NCBI GenBank assembly: GCA_947650285.1
Contig: CANTFL010001332.1
Span: forward strand, 620,001-684,000
From: Hyaloperonospora brassicae
Lineage: Eukaryota > Oomycota > Peronosporomycetes > Peronosporales > Peronosporaceae
Direction: 5' to 3'
DNA: 64,000 nucleotides
Below the pieces are notes generated by a model. That model had not been told where the DNA came from. It made no database searches and saw only the letters and a list, made by a program, of their open reading frames with translations. Made by a program: the position numbers and the translations under genes. Below, in pieces: positions 1-11,524 of this stretch (positions within the stretch are counted from its first letter, which is position 1; every line of letters begins with the position of its first letter).

Positions 1-1008
1 GATGCCACCCCTTGATAATGTCGTGCGTGACACGAACGACGCGAGTACGTATTTATTGCGAACGACGTACGATGGATGGACAGAGAGGGCAATGCTTACT
101 GAACGAATACGTGTGATTATGACAGAGCTATGGCAACCTGTACTGAGTGAGCTTTCCAGTGAAGAGAGGACATATTTATCTGCAAAGCTTCCGGCAATCC
201 GAGCGTAAGTGCATCTCTGGTGTTGTTGATGAGAGAGTTGTACTTGCCACTGACCATTGCTGACCATTGATTGATTTGGTGCAGTCCATCAGCACGAAGG
301 AAGGCGCCAGTAGTCTCGCGAGCTAATGGTCCATCGCACCGACCCACCCGGCCAGTGGTTAAGGTGCGTCTACGTGCACGTTGTAATATTGTCGTTTTTG
401 ATCCGCTTGCCGACAACGAAGTATGTTGTTGTCTCATTATTTGCAGGAAACGCGTCTTCCACGCCCACTCAACCCTTTCATAGTGTACTGCCAAATGCAG
501 AAGGAAGTTTTGGGCAAGACACGTCGATCTGCGTCCGAAATGAGGAAGATCATGGGTGACATGTGGCGCAGGTGTTCCGATGAGGTACGCTTGACTGCTA
601 AGCTCGGTACTGATTTTCTATAAACATCGCATCATGATCAACCTCGTTGCTGGGCTCAGGAAAAAGAATACTACGCGCAAGTGACAGAGACAGAAAACGA
701 AAAGAGGCGTCGGGACTACATTCTGCACCTGCGCGACCGAGCGATTGCCGAATGGGAAGAGGATGAAGCTCGCCGAAAAGGACTGTTGGCTTCCACCACA
801 CTCGAGGCGTCCGTGGACCACTTTCGCGGTCTTTTGCTCGAAGTACGTGCATATTCGTGGGCACTTGTCATGTCGTATACCTTGTGCTAACGTCGATGGG
901 GTTGCGCTGTGTGGTCAGAATTACATGAGCGAGCGACACGAAGTGGATGTAAATAGACTAGAGTCCGTTGCTGAGAGTGTAGACGAGGAGGACGAGGACG
1001 AAATGTAA
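1..1008 (+). CDS. HMG-box DNA-binding protein, 5' partial, five exons
   Basis: A single HMG box, the DNA-bending domain of chromatin proteins, is split over exons 3 and 4. It begins near LPRPLNPFIVYCQMQ, has the conserved MGDMWRRCSDEEKEYY core and ends in a basic helix (EKRRRDYILHLRDRA). Exons inferred from splice sites and frame are ..204, 285-363, 447-584, 660-842 and 919-1008; introns are 75-83 nt with GTAAGT, GTGCGT, GTACGC and GTACGT donors. The C-terminus is acidic (DEEDEDEM), as in many HMGB proteins. The region before the box has no domain I recognise. The ATG at position 2 opens the frame, but the true start may lie upstream of the window. The gene is convergent with frataxin, 180 bp away. 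A nuclear chromatin or transcription role is inferred from the domain only. Confidence 0.85.
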
Positions 1009-1188
1009 CAAGAGAGAAAAGCACTTGCGTGCTGGTTGCAGCCGTTGCGCTCGGGACGCGTGCGTCAAGCAGCAAGCGCAAACACGACGGACACTTCGCT
1101 GTGCTTGCTAAAGACTGCCATGTTTTTCGACTTCGACTCCAAGCGAACACAGCTACCTAACGTCCAGGAACATGCGTCGAGCTCCGCT

Positions 1189-1909
1189 TCAGCTGTAGAT
1201 CTCGATACCTGTAGCATCGAGGATCTCCGAGCGCAACAGCGCCACCAGCTCCCCCTGTCTCGCGTGTTGACCCAGTGACCGTTTTCAGCGTCGTACTCGT
1301 ACCGGCGAGGGCCACTACAAAGTCCGGTACACCAGACGTAACATCAGTTAGTTCGTCTCGTGCGCGCAACTGTAGTGGTCTCGTCAGTGCCACGCACCTG
1401 ATGGGAGAAGACCACCAAATCTGTCGGTTCGGGACCTGGCGATTGAGCACCCACGTTCCGTGCTCGCCGAGGTCGATCTTCAACACGCCTTGCTGGTTAG
1501 GTCCAACATGTATCCAAGCAGGTGTTTCGTATCAGTCAAGCACTGGCCAAAGGTCGAGCAATGGCAGACCACGTACCGAGAACATGACATCGGACTCGTC
1601 CAGCATCTCTTCAATGCCATCGAGCCAGCTCTGGATATCATGCAGCGTCTCGTCTGCCAGCTCGACGAACTTGCGCTCTGGCATTTGCACGGAAAGAGCT
1701 GAGGCGTCGGACGAAAAGTGCGCGGCCTGCACGGGGCGCTGACGTGACAGCAGTCTTGCACCACTGAGCTCGGGCGCGTGCGGTGCAGTGCTAGTGAGGG
1801 CTTTGAGCCCCTGGACGGCAGTGCGGCGGGACACACTGCGCACTGATGACAGCGCTGCGCGTCGCAGCATTTTTGGTCGGATGGATGCGCTGCGAAAGGA
1901 GACGAGCAC
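1189..1909 (-). CDS. Frataxin, mitochondrial iron-sulfur cluster assembly factor (frame break in last exon)
   Basis: Frataxin assists the cysteine desulfurase complex in mitochondrial Fe-S cluster assembly. Exons on the minus strand are 1909-1577, 1492-1398 and 1314-1189, with introns of 84 and 83 nt. The N-terminus is rich in R, S and A without acidic residues, as expected of a mitochondrial transit peptide. An alternative start lies at residue 14. The acidic helix (FVELADETLHDIQSWLDGIE) and the strands QGVLKIDLGEHGTWVLNRQ, PNRQIWWSSP and GPRRYEYD are hallmark frataxin blocks. In exon 3 the frame breaks after NTRDR: the expected C-terminal helix (ELVALLRSEIL) lies in another frame and ends cleanly at 1189. 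The exons sum to 554 nt, one short of a multiple of three. The break sits at a five-base homopolymer (C at 1251-1255 on the plus strand), so a sequencing error or a real indel are both possible. Confidence 0.88.
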
Positions 1910-4550
1910 GACAAAGCGTCGCTATTACGGATTTTGCACCAATGAGAAGAGGTCGGCTGGGTCGGCTTATATTCCGCTTGTGAGGACTCTCCTTCAGTGT
2001 ATATTCCTTGTATTCATTCGGATGTAAGTTTTCGCATCTGACGTCCATCAAGCGCGTTGTGTGATCGACAGGTTGAAGTTCACCAAGGATAGGAACACGA
2101 GCGTTACCTACGAACGTATTGACGGGTGTGTGTAGTTGAATGTGGTATGTTGTAAGATGACAGGATGCGTAGCATCGTCTTTGTCGATGCTGATGAGTTC
2201 TGTCGGTAACACACCATTTATGCCACAAGTCTAGAGTAAATCAAGTGCTACGCGCGATGCGGACTTGAAATTAAAGGGCGAAGCGATCTTTATACGCAGC
2301 CCTGTGGGTTCCCTGGGGTGTCTTGACAAGAAAGCAGGCAATTCATAGGACACTGAGTTGCCGGTCCTGATAAAACGTTTTGCCACAAAATTGCCTCATT
2401 CGTCATCCCACAGTTTTATCGCCCTCCTCTCGCTGATAACCCTCGTCCAACACCTCGGACTCGGCCAATCAAGCGAAGGTCACGTATCGTTCACGATGTA
2501 GTCAAGACTATATATCAGTGTAAACCCATCGATACGTACCACCGATAGCCCAGACGCCCAGGGCTGGCCTCAGGACAGGTTGCAAGGAATAGTTGGCGTA
2601 ACCGCACATGAACGCACTCAATATTCATTAGTTTGTGGCTTGTTGGCACTAGCTAAATGATTATTTTCAACATTACCTATGCCTTTTCGGCCCTGCTAAA
2701 ATTCAACTATTAGCTGAATTATTGCTTTTCTGATGTGTTTGTCTTCGTCTTTTTACCTATCGGGACTGACGTAATTTCGCTTGAATTTGTCCATTTTTCC
2801 GACTTGTAAATTTGGTCGTTAGTAAAGCATTCCCATAAAAACTTCTAGACTATGCTCATCTTTGACCTTTATTCAAATGAAGAGCGGAATTCGGGCACCA
2901 AACGTTCGGATTGATTCGGCTAAGCCTCTACCATTACACAGAGTGGAAACTTTTGTTGGTGGCTTACTTCGTCACAATTGAAGTTAAACTTACCCCTTTA
3001 CCTGCATTTATTCGGATTCAACAAGTCTGTAGCCCAATGGGCAATCGAGAGCCAAGCATTAGCGCATTCATACATATAAAAAGAATCTATAGAACCAGAA
3101 CTATGAGGACTGTGTATATCGACAAACTGGTCTATCTTATTACTAAGTGTTACGTACACTAGATTTCGCACGCCTCGATTATGTACGCCATGACCTGCCC
3201 TCTTTTGTTCGATGGGTATGACGTCCTCCAAATCAACGTGTATTGTATCATTCCCACGATCTACGCTGATGGCCTCGAGTCTGAGGCTAGTCGCCGACTT
3301 TCTGCTGCAGTGACCCGAACTGAGCGGGCGCCAAGGATTCGTCCCTTATGCACTTACGTTCATAGCTATACAAGGTCAAAGTGATATCGATAAAACCTGT
3401 GATGCAGGGTAATAGTAAGTATCAAAAAGCTCCAGACATAGATGATAAATGTAGAATATATCAGCCACACCTTTTCGAATAAGATTCGTCTGCTATGATT
3501 TGATAAATATACGTAGCTGAATACAAGGTATTTGCCGGTGAAGCCTGCTAGCAAGTGCTTCTTAAATCTATAGACGAAAATACGAAAAAATGATATGTAT
3601 AGAACATCATTTGGAAGTGGCATTGTCTGCAGCACTCAGATGGTTAGCACTGCAATCGTTAAGCCACTAAAGAGGCTTGCGGCGACGAACCAAAGCGATT
3701 CTGGCACGCGCCCGTAAGAAAATTATGCATGTCATGCTTTCATTGGTTTCTACAACTTCAGCGTCTGATCTCAACGTTTTGCGGCGTTAGTTTGAAGATG
3801 AATCAAATAATCACTCCCAAGCCTACAAAGGTCTTCCCGTGACCCATTTATTACTCACAGAGTTTCGAGATCATGCGCATGACGTCATTTCGACACAATG
3901 TGTTGTATTGTTGGGAGGAATATGCTGCAATATAAACGAAGCAAAGTAGAACTTGCGGGGAGTGAGCCTGTGCTCGAGATGGCAAATTCGAAAGTAATTG
4001 ATGAGAACTTTACAGATAAGCTACCCACTTGTTATACATGCATCATATGGTCACTGTATTTGGTGCCATGGCCTCATCCATATTGTACTCGGCAATTTTG
4101 AGCTTGAGTGATGTCTCGCCTCATCATGATAACTATAGCTGGTATCATCACGATAATTGTACCTCGTCCTAATAATTTGGCTGATGTCTAGAGTTGAATT
4201 TAAGTCCACTTTCATATACGTGTGTGTCACTATCAGGAACATCAACCTAAACTTTACAAACAGTTGTTAAATCTGACATCTTCGTCGTCGCTTCTAATAC
4301 TTACATTGACGAACATCAAGCTCGCTGCAAAACAAATTTAACACGTTTCTTTCAAGTGGCTTAGTCCAATGATCAGCAAATATCTTTTTTTCGACAATGA
4401 TGGACACAAGCACACACCACCACTAGCTACTTGCTTTTCCAGGCAATGTTATACGGTAAAACATTTGGCGCGAGCTGTGCGTAACAGTCTTGTTGTGCGC
4501 CACATTTTGGTCGCCTTAGGTATCCTCCAGCATTACCTTTTGTTCCAAAT
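1910..4550. other. AT-rich intergenic desert, no supported gene
   Basis: Upstream of frataxin I see only short, unconnected ORFs with no recognisable motif and no splice continuity. The DNA probably consists of old transposon remains. I could not anchor a family here. Confidence 0.6.
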
Positions 4551-4559
4551 AAAGTGCAA

Positions 4560-5640
4560 TTTCTTGTACAAACCATCATGATCCCAATACACTCGTAAAA
4601 TCCAATACATGAAGAAATGTACTCTGACTCAGTAGATGACAGCGCGAACTTCGATTGTTCCTTAAGTCCTCATTCTACGAGGTTTCCATTCTAGAAAACT
4701 GCGTAGCCAATTGCAGAACGCTAATCACGTTCCACCGAAAAAACAGCATTACAGTACATTCTAGGTTCTTTTTGATATATCAAGTGATCATTAAACACGC
4801 TTACAACATCGCGAACTACATTTGAAAAGCTAAATACATCATTAACTTACTGCTGAACGATATTTGTTGTGCGATCAATCTCGTAGGGGAGTATGCGCAC
4901 AGCTGTTGACATGTCTGGGCGACTGGTAACAGCCAAGTAAAGCAGAGCCCAAAAGTTGGACGTGAAACAACATTACTTGTATCCGACAAGTTTTCAGGCC
5001 GGTTCACAAAACGATTTTCTATTGGTGTCGGGGCCGAACGAGCACGGGTTGCCAAAGCGCGCCACAAGACTACATACGTACTTGTGATAGCTGACGCGTA
5101 TCTTATGCCAATCGCAGACCCTTGTGACTTTAAATCTCGAGATAAATTTGCTCGGGAAAATGATTATTTACGTCGTATTCACTTTCAACAGCATTCTTTG
5201 AGGCTAACAGTTTCTTAACGGGTCGCAAAAGCCAATTATTCGTCGGCATGGGTAAAACCATAAAATAAGCTTATTGTCGTCTTTCTTGACGAACAGACAT
5301 GTGTAGGCCTCGCCGTTCATGAAGCCAACGAGGATCAGGAATGCGAGAAAATAGTCAAATCTGACCTTCCAAGCTTTCTACACTCCATACACTACAAGCA
5401 TCAGAATCCACACATGGCCGTATTCATTCTTGTTTCCCTTAACAGGCTCCATGAATTCTCGTCCAATATTTTTGAGTTCAATAATGCGGTCTTGATTTCC
5501 AATTGGAAGCATTTCCAACGGTTTCTTGCGATGACAGCAATTACAATTATAAAGTCTGCTGTGACATACAACTGGACTGAATATCTTTGTGTTGCCCGCT
5601 TCATATATCTGACGAAAACATCTAGCTAGAAGTAGAGCTT
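4560..5640 (-). pseudogene. Decayed Ty1/copia pol relic (reverse transcriptase and RNase H)
   Basis: Read on the minus strand, broken frames line up in the correct order for copia pol. Around 5604-5414 an RT block reads QLEIKTALLNSKILDE (family form: dVKTAFLNGeLdEEIYM). Near 5360-5270 is FMNGEAYTCLFVKKDDNK. Around 4960-4890 is ALLYLAVTSRPDMSTAV (family: LLYLavcTRPDisfAV). Around 4740-4610 the RNase H segment has RSAIGYAVF then KEQSKFALSSTESEYIS (family: KKQ..vALSsTEAEYvA). Many stops and shifts separate these blocks, so the copy is long dead. I did not find its LTRs. The relic may extend to about 6.8 kb, but I could not recognise integrase there. Confidence 0.72.
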
Positions 5641-5699
5641 TGTATATGTCGAAACTGTCGAATGCATGTGTATATCTTGATTCTCATCTCGACTTGATA

Positions 5700-7670
5700 G
5701 CCGTACTTCCCGTTGGTGGTGGAACCCCGACAGTAACCATTGCTTTAAAAATTATCAGCCATTGATCCAGCTCCTTACTGGTAGCTTAAGATAGATAAAG
5801 CCATCGCGAACATGTGATATGTCAAAAATTTATGGATCAAGTCTCTATATGATGATACCGCACACCTCTTCTATGGTGAGATGAGAAGATTCGAAATCAA
5901 GATGCCGTTTCCTTGGCTGTGTCACCCTTGACGAGCGTCTCAAGTATAGCCTATCTTTTTCAGCACAATATTAACCTTACATTTGTACTCCTCCCACCTT
6001 TTATTCTCCCGGGTTGACGTATCGCAGTTTCCATATCAGAAGATTGGGACATATGTGAACATCTATCTTCTGCTCTTCTATGTACTTGGTCGCAGTTTTT
6101 AGTCGTTGCGCTGCATGCTGCAGTGAATCAGGATTCGTGTCGGTCAATTTACAATGTCAGATGCAGGTAGAAAACGGTCTTAGCAGAAAACTGCCGCGCG
6201 GAAAATTTTATTTCGCCATGGCTTTGTTCTGAGATGGAAATATGTATGCACCTCGAAGAGCATAGCCCACAAATATCCCATATTTGAGGGTCTTATATTC
6301 AAAATTCTTTATATGATCCTTCAGTGTCAGCGTCTGACCTTGCATCTAGATGCGGGTATATTGTGGTGTCGGAGGTTAGCCTAACAGAGCTTCCATCGGT
6401 GTATTGTCATCAAGGGATTATGTTTGACACCGGTTGCGCACGTACGCAGCGCAAACCATAGCATCATGACAATACCTCACCGGCATATTGGATCCAATCG
6501 TCATCGAACAATCCATGTCCATAATCACAAGGTTGCCACTTTTGATTGGCTTTTTCTCCTTACTTGCATGGTTTTAAGCAGCAAATGGAAATGTTCTGCT
6601 GATCGACACACAGGTTGATGATACGCTATTGTCTTCTGTCAGACATTATTCGATTAAGATACTTCTTCGTGCGCACAATTTCATGAATATTAAAAAGTTT
6701 GTGTTTTTTGCAAAGCGTTGCTATAATGGGTTTATATTATCCTTTAAACCACTAAAATGGATTCATTCCCCTTATTGTGTTGGAATTGGTAATAGATTTT
6801 GTTCAGATAACCCAATCGGCTAGTGTGCCCCTATCGATGGCGTAAACGCGATGTGAAAGGCTTAGAGGAAAAGTCTTGTCATCGAGGATAGAAAAGTACA
6901 GCCGTCTCACGATAAAGCTCAAAAGCAGAAGCTTTAAAGGTTGCTGTTAACCAAAAAACGATATCTTATGTAAATCAGCAACTTTTTAATTTCAAGAGCT
7001 CCGCGGTATATATCAAGCTTTAATTTCCCTTTTGCTAGGTGTAATTTGTTATTTAACCGCTCAGTAGTGTATTCTGAATGATATATTTGATAAATTTAGT
7101 ACGCTTAAACCTGACTTGCTTCATTATAGATACACACATACTAGCAATAATAGATTTGAGCTAATGCATCGATGTACATGTCATCTTGTACAGTGCTAAT
7201 ACACAATAAACCTATATTAGTAAATACACTGTAATAAGTACATACATACATTATTAGCCTACATCTCCGTCCATGTATCTCTAGCACATCTAAAACCTAT
7301 CGAGTCATACAAAAAGTATACACATCCATTTGCTTGCCGTAATATTTAATGATGATGGTCTAGGTGCCAATGTAGTGTACAATTTGCAGCAAATGTGGTA
7401 TTACACCCTCAACATTTTCATATCAGATACTGTTATATACGCGACGACATATTTACAACTATATTTACTGTCAAGATGAATTCAAGGTTCTTAAACCAAT
7501 ATTCGTCATTCGAAGGCTTAAATGCTTCTCTTTGCCAAATTTGCTCCGGATCATGACTCACGTACGAGTTTAATGTATAACGCCACGACTTCGTGTAGTA
7601 GCGTGTTGCCATTAAAAATTGTTAGTTGACTTTTCGAGATGTTTCTTGTGAAGAAGGATGCCATATTACG
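5700..7670. other. AT-rich non-coding tract
   Basis: Only short ORFs are present and I recognise nothing in them. The part adjoining the copia relic may be further decayed sequence of the same element. Confidence 0.5.
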
Positions 7671-7678
7671 CTAGTGAG
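7671..7678 (+). repeat. Left 8-bp target-site duplication of hAT element
   Basis: CTAGTGAG directly precedes the left terminal repeat. CTACTGAG directly follows the right terminal repeat at 11517-11524 (7 of 8 identical). Eight-bp duplications are typical of hAT transposition. Confidence 0.8.
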
Positions 7679-7692
7679 CAGGCCTCTTTAAA
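7679..7692 (+). repeat. hAT left terminal inverted repeat
   Basis: CAGGCCTCTTTAAA is the exact reverse complement of 11503-11516. Confidence 0.85.
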
Positions 7693-7735
7693 ATCGGCAA
7701 ATTATTTATAAAAGCCTAATGTTCCTAATATAAAT

Positions 7736-9153
7736 AGGGGCTGTCTAGGCGTAAACCCCCTAAGGACTGCTCGCACACCCCTCCCCGTGTGTGCAATCGT
7801 CTAATCGTTCCGTGTACCCTCTTGTTTTTTATAAAACGAGGTTTATTTTTCTCTCGCACTGACCAGCAACCGAGAGTTAGCGCGCGAAAGAAGCCACAAG
7901 GGACCATCACTCTCTTTTCCACTGTGTTGAAGCCACAGCATGAACAGCGAGGACGCGGACACGCGCGCAGCCAAGCGCAAGCACACCACCTCGGGCGGAC
8001 GCAAGCTGCTGCGCTGAGACGCCGCGCGCTGGCACCTCCCGAGCGCACGCTGCCGTACACGACGCGCCTCAAGAGCGCGCCGCTTTTGCACCTGCGCGCC
8101 CCGCTTGCGTCTATGTACGTGAGCTGATGTCCCGTCTGCGGCGTGGACCGTTTTTGCGCTCTCGTGTGTCTCTCTTTTTCTGTGCTGTTGTTTATTAGCT
8201 AAGAGATTCATTTTTCCAGTCTAAAGAGTCACGCGCCATCGGTGGTGATGAAGCAACCGATTGTCGGCACGTGCTCGGGGTCTGTAGTGAATCTGGGGCT
8301 CGTGATTGACGCGACAGGCAGCGACACGTGTCTGCACGATGTCAAGTGCGCTGCGGTTGCGGTTGTGCTGTGGGGGTGATGGTGAGGGAATGGGAGATAA
8401 TGACTGGACAATTGTATGAGCTGGTAGAGAGTAGGACGGATTAGATGTTCTTTATGTCAATCTGAAGGGTTACGGGAGTGAAGCTGGGAGCTCTTTTTAA
8501 AGAGTTTGGCATGGTACACTGTGGGCGTCACGTGTAATGGTTTTACTGGGTGATTGTATGTAGATGAGGAAATGGGTCCGGAGGTGCACGACAACAGGTT
8601 GGCACAAGCATTTTGCAAGACGCTATTCGGCCACTTGATGGGCGATGGAAAACAATGGATATGGCTTTTTTGGGCGGATGGCTAAAACTTTGTGGGGTTT
8701 CTCGTTGTGCGGTGCGCGATGACAGTGTTGTCGTTGAATAGAGATACTCATGGGTTAAATTTGTGGTGCGGATAGCTTTTTGTTCGAACATTGCGGCCTG
8801 AATCTCGACGCTGCGGTTGGAGAGTATGCAGTCTCGACTTCGCCTAGTATCTACATGAGGCATTACCTGACGGTGCGTGGGTGTTTGATCTATGTGGGAG
8901 GGCCGGGTGATATGATACTAAATTGTGCTGTTTTTGTCTTTTCTATCGTAACATACTCAGCCAACTAAGCATCATCAAGCGAAGGATAAGTATGCTCGGG
9001 AGGTGGTGCTAGCATTGCCAGGAGAGCAAGGAACATAGAGATAAAAGGATTGGATGAATTATAGCCCGCATTTAGTGGGATAAATAATTTTTTTCGACAT
9101 CACGGGGGGGCGGTGCGCGTAGTTATTAGGGGGTGTACGCCTAGGCGGTCCCT
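7736..9153. mobile_element. Nested inverted-repeat element of about 1.4 kb inside the hAT copy
   Basis: The left end reads AGGGGCTGTCTAGGCGTAAA then CCCCCTAA (7736-7762). The right end (9126-9153) is its reverse complement with about five differences. Similarity continues outwards into AATAT on both sides. I could not define a convincing target duplication, so the superfamily is unknown. No transposase is visible between the ends, so the element would be non-autonomous. It contains a GC-rich stretch with two apparent exons (separate entry). An alternative is that these are subterminal repeats of the hAT element itself. Confidence 0.6.
7940..8379 (+). pseudogene. Captured host-gene fragment: two exon-like blocks with an intact intron
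   Basis: In otherwise AT-rich DNA this GC-rich patch looks like the start of a host gene. An ATG at 7940 opens MNSEDADTRAAKRKHTTSGG and stops at 8015. A shifted frame then reads PPERTLPYTTRLKSAPLLHL up to a GTACGT donor at 8115. A pyrimidine-rich acceptor ends at 8219 (105-nt intron). Downstream the frame resumes without loss (PSVVMKQPIVGTCSGSVVNL) to a stop at 8377 or a GTGCGC donor at 8346. I do not recognise the protein. The frame break in exon 1, the missing 3' exons and the location between transposon inverted repeats suggest a transduplicated fragment rather than a working gene. Confidence 0.5.
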
Positions 9154-9260
9154 ATGAATATTGTAAAACGCCTCATGTACACCAATGCCGTATCGTATTC
9201 TATGGTGGAAGTTTTGTACTTGAGCTTGCTTTCTACGCTTTAGAGTTGATTGGGACGACT

Positions 9261-11394
9261 ATGGCTGCACCTGCGAAGCGTATTAAGGCTGACGCCGCGC
9301 GCGGAACGAAGCTTAACGATAAACAAAAGCTAAAATAGGTTCCTAAAGTTGTCGGCAAGGACGCTAAAACCAACAAGATCAATCTCATCGCCTGCAGATT
9401 CTGCTTCGTGTACGGTGTTTCGTGATAAAAGTCGGGGCTAAACGGCAGAAGACCGTTTGCAATAAGACGTTTGGCCTGCAGTTCCTTCCGGAGAACTACA
9501 TGTCGCACCTCACTCTGCAGCATCCGGTCAAGTGGGCGGAAATAAACTCAAGTCCGACTCTGACAATTCGGCCTTCTTTGACGTTGCTATCCCGTTTGTC
9601 AATACCATCGTATCGAATATGGATATGTAGAGAAATCACACCACCTACCGTATTGACAAACATATCATTGAAATCTTCATTGGAGAAATGCTTTGGGATC
9701 CTGAGCATTTAAAAAAGCTCACGTATAATGTTGCGGTGCGCATTTTCACTCGTGAAGAGCCGTCAGGTGAGTACGCGGCTACCATTAAGACGCCTATGGA
9801 ATATAGGCTGGCAATAAAGCACGTCGGTATCGGTATCATTATGAAGTGGACCGCCCTGGAGATTCAAGCTGCCAAGGAGGTGGCCAGTGTGTCGAATCTT
9901 GCCGGCATGAATCAAGCCAAGGTTGCCGTGTTTGTCCGCGTGCAATGTGGCGCCAACTATCAGACCATCTCCAACGTTCTAAGACTGGTCTGGGCATTTT
10001 CGATCGCTCTGGATGCATCTATATGCCAAGGCACGTCCTATGTTGACATTCGAGTTCGTTTTATTTGGCAACGCAAACTCTTTAACTTGCACGTCATATC
10101 CGTCATTCGATTTGGTTTGCACACCGGTGTCACTCAGTTCGAGATGCTCTGCAAGCTGCTCGACGTCCTCAGCCCCCGCTGGAAGCAGCCTTGGATTGGC
10201 GCATCCTCGGATGGACCACCGAAAATGACAGGCGCAATATCTGGTGTCATCACTCGCCTGCAGCAAGCTATCCTTGGCGGGTTCTATCGCGTATGGTGTC
10301 TGCTGCATCAGCTCGACATTTCATTGCAAACGGCGTATCAGAAATTTGATCAGGGTGGTGGTGGACGACGCCGGTCTCAATGATCTCATATATATGAAGG
10401 CAGCATGCGCTAGTTGCTGAAATAGGCTCGGTTTGTCCCAAGACGTCGGCTATAAGTTGGAACGCCATGTTCTCTTTTACATCCTGAATTATAGAACATC
10501 CACACGAAATTATGGCGCGCTACGCAGAGATGCCTGCTGAGCGTCGTGTCAGTGAGCCGAATAGCATTGTATTGCGGATCCTCTGCTTGGTCACTGCATC
10601 GATTACAAGCATTATCCACACGGTGGTGATGCGGCTGCAAGGACATCGCCTGACTCTCAGCCAGCAAGAATCGATAATCCAGCAGTTGGTCGTGGACTCG
10701 ATGCTCACAATAGGCATGGAGAGGCGGATTGGCGGTTTGTTTACCCTGGACGCCAACCTAAATGTCATCGGATTAGATTGCGCGGCCCGGTACTCCAACA
10801 TCACTGCGTTCGTATTAATCTCGTTCATATCGAAATGATGCGGCTCGCCGCTCTTGACGACCACCAGACGCGCGCGACGCTGCTAGACAGTATCGGTTTT
10901 CTTATCTTTGGCATTGTCAAGGGTTTTTCGAATGCGGTGCGCTACATGATAGCCACAATGATCCCGCACCACCGACATATCCTTCTGCTCTGGTCAAGAT
11001 CCAGGGACGCGACACCGCGTTGCTTGTCGATCAGCATAAGGAGCGACTGAACGCTTCGTGGAAGACAGCCTACATCGACAAGATCGGTACCCAATTTCGG
11101 GCACTCTGCACTGCTTATCGCACCGACCAATCTTTGCAGTCGGCAAATGATGCCTGCACCCACACGTGTTCATTCTACAGCGCATGCGCTGAACAGGGTC
11201 TTTGTGGATGCTTCGAACACCTTGTCCTCTTTCTGGGCTTCCTAACGTCGCCGTTTCCCAACACGGCTCCGTTTAAAAGTGACTTCTCGATCCTAAATTT
11301 CCGTAAAGATGCATTCAATAAGTCACTAGCTGAATTTCCTGAAGGGTTCTTTCAGTGCAAGCCGTTTGACATGATGATGATGCGTTTAAAATAG
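9261..11394 (+). pseudogene. hAT transposase pseudogene
   Basis: The remains of a cut-and-paste transposase run colinearly through shifting frames. From an ATG at 9261 a basic N-terminus leads to a BED-finger-like part (CRFCFVYG near 9400, then FLPENYMSHLTLQHPVKWAE with the expected H residues). The longest open block, 9688-10383, carries typical oomycete hAT sequence such as VWAFSIALDASICQGTSY, GASSDGPPKMTGAISGVITR and GFYRVWCLLHQLDI; the SDG and HQLD parts belong to the catalytic core region. Further fragments reach 11394. In-frame stops occur at 9336 and 9422, with several more beyond. It lies inside the hAT terminal repeats in the same orientation, so it is the element's own gene. Confidence 0.8.
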
Positions 11395-11502
11395 TAAAGC
11401 GCGTTCGTAGAACTCATTTCAAGCATAATGCCTAATCTGCCTAATTTTTTATCATTTGGTGCCTAGTTGCGTTTGTAATAGGCAGATCAGACAATAGCTT
11501 AA

Positions 11503-11516
11503 TTTAAAGAGGCCTG
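11503..11516 (-). repeat. hAT right terminal inverted repeat
   Basis: TTTAAAGAGGCCTG is the exact reverse complement of 7679-7692 and is followed by the right target duplication CTACTGAG (11517-11524). Confidence 0.85.
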
Positions 11517-11524
11517 CTACTGAG

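Larger units (their letters stand above)
7679..11516 (+). mobile_element. hAT-superfamily DNA transposon, inactive, 3.84 kb
   Basis: The element is bounded by perfect inverted CAGGCCTCTTTAAA (7679-7692) and TTTAAAGAGGCCTG (11503-11516). Flanking 8-bp duplications differ at one base. The CAG start, 8-bp duplication and the decayed transposase inside all agree with the hAT superfamily. The copy cannot be autonomous because its transposase has many stops and shifts. A second inverted-repeat element lies inside its left part (7736-9153). The single difference between the flanking duplications and the decay of the transposase suggest an old insertion. Confidence 0.82.
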
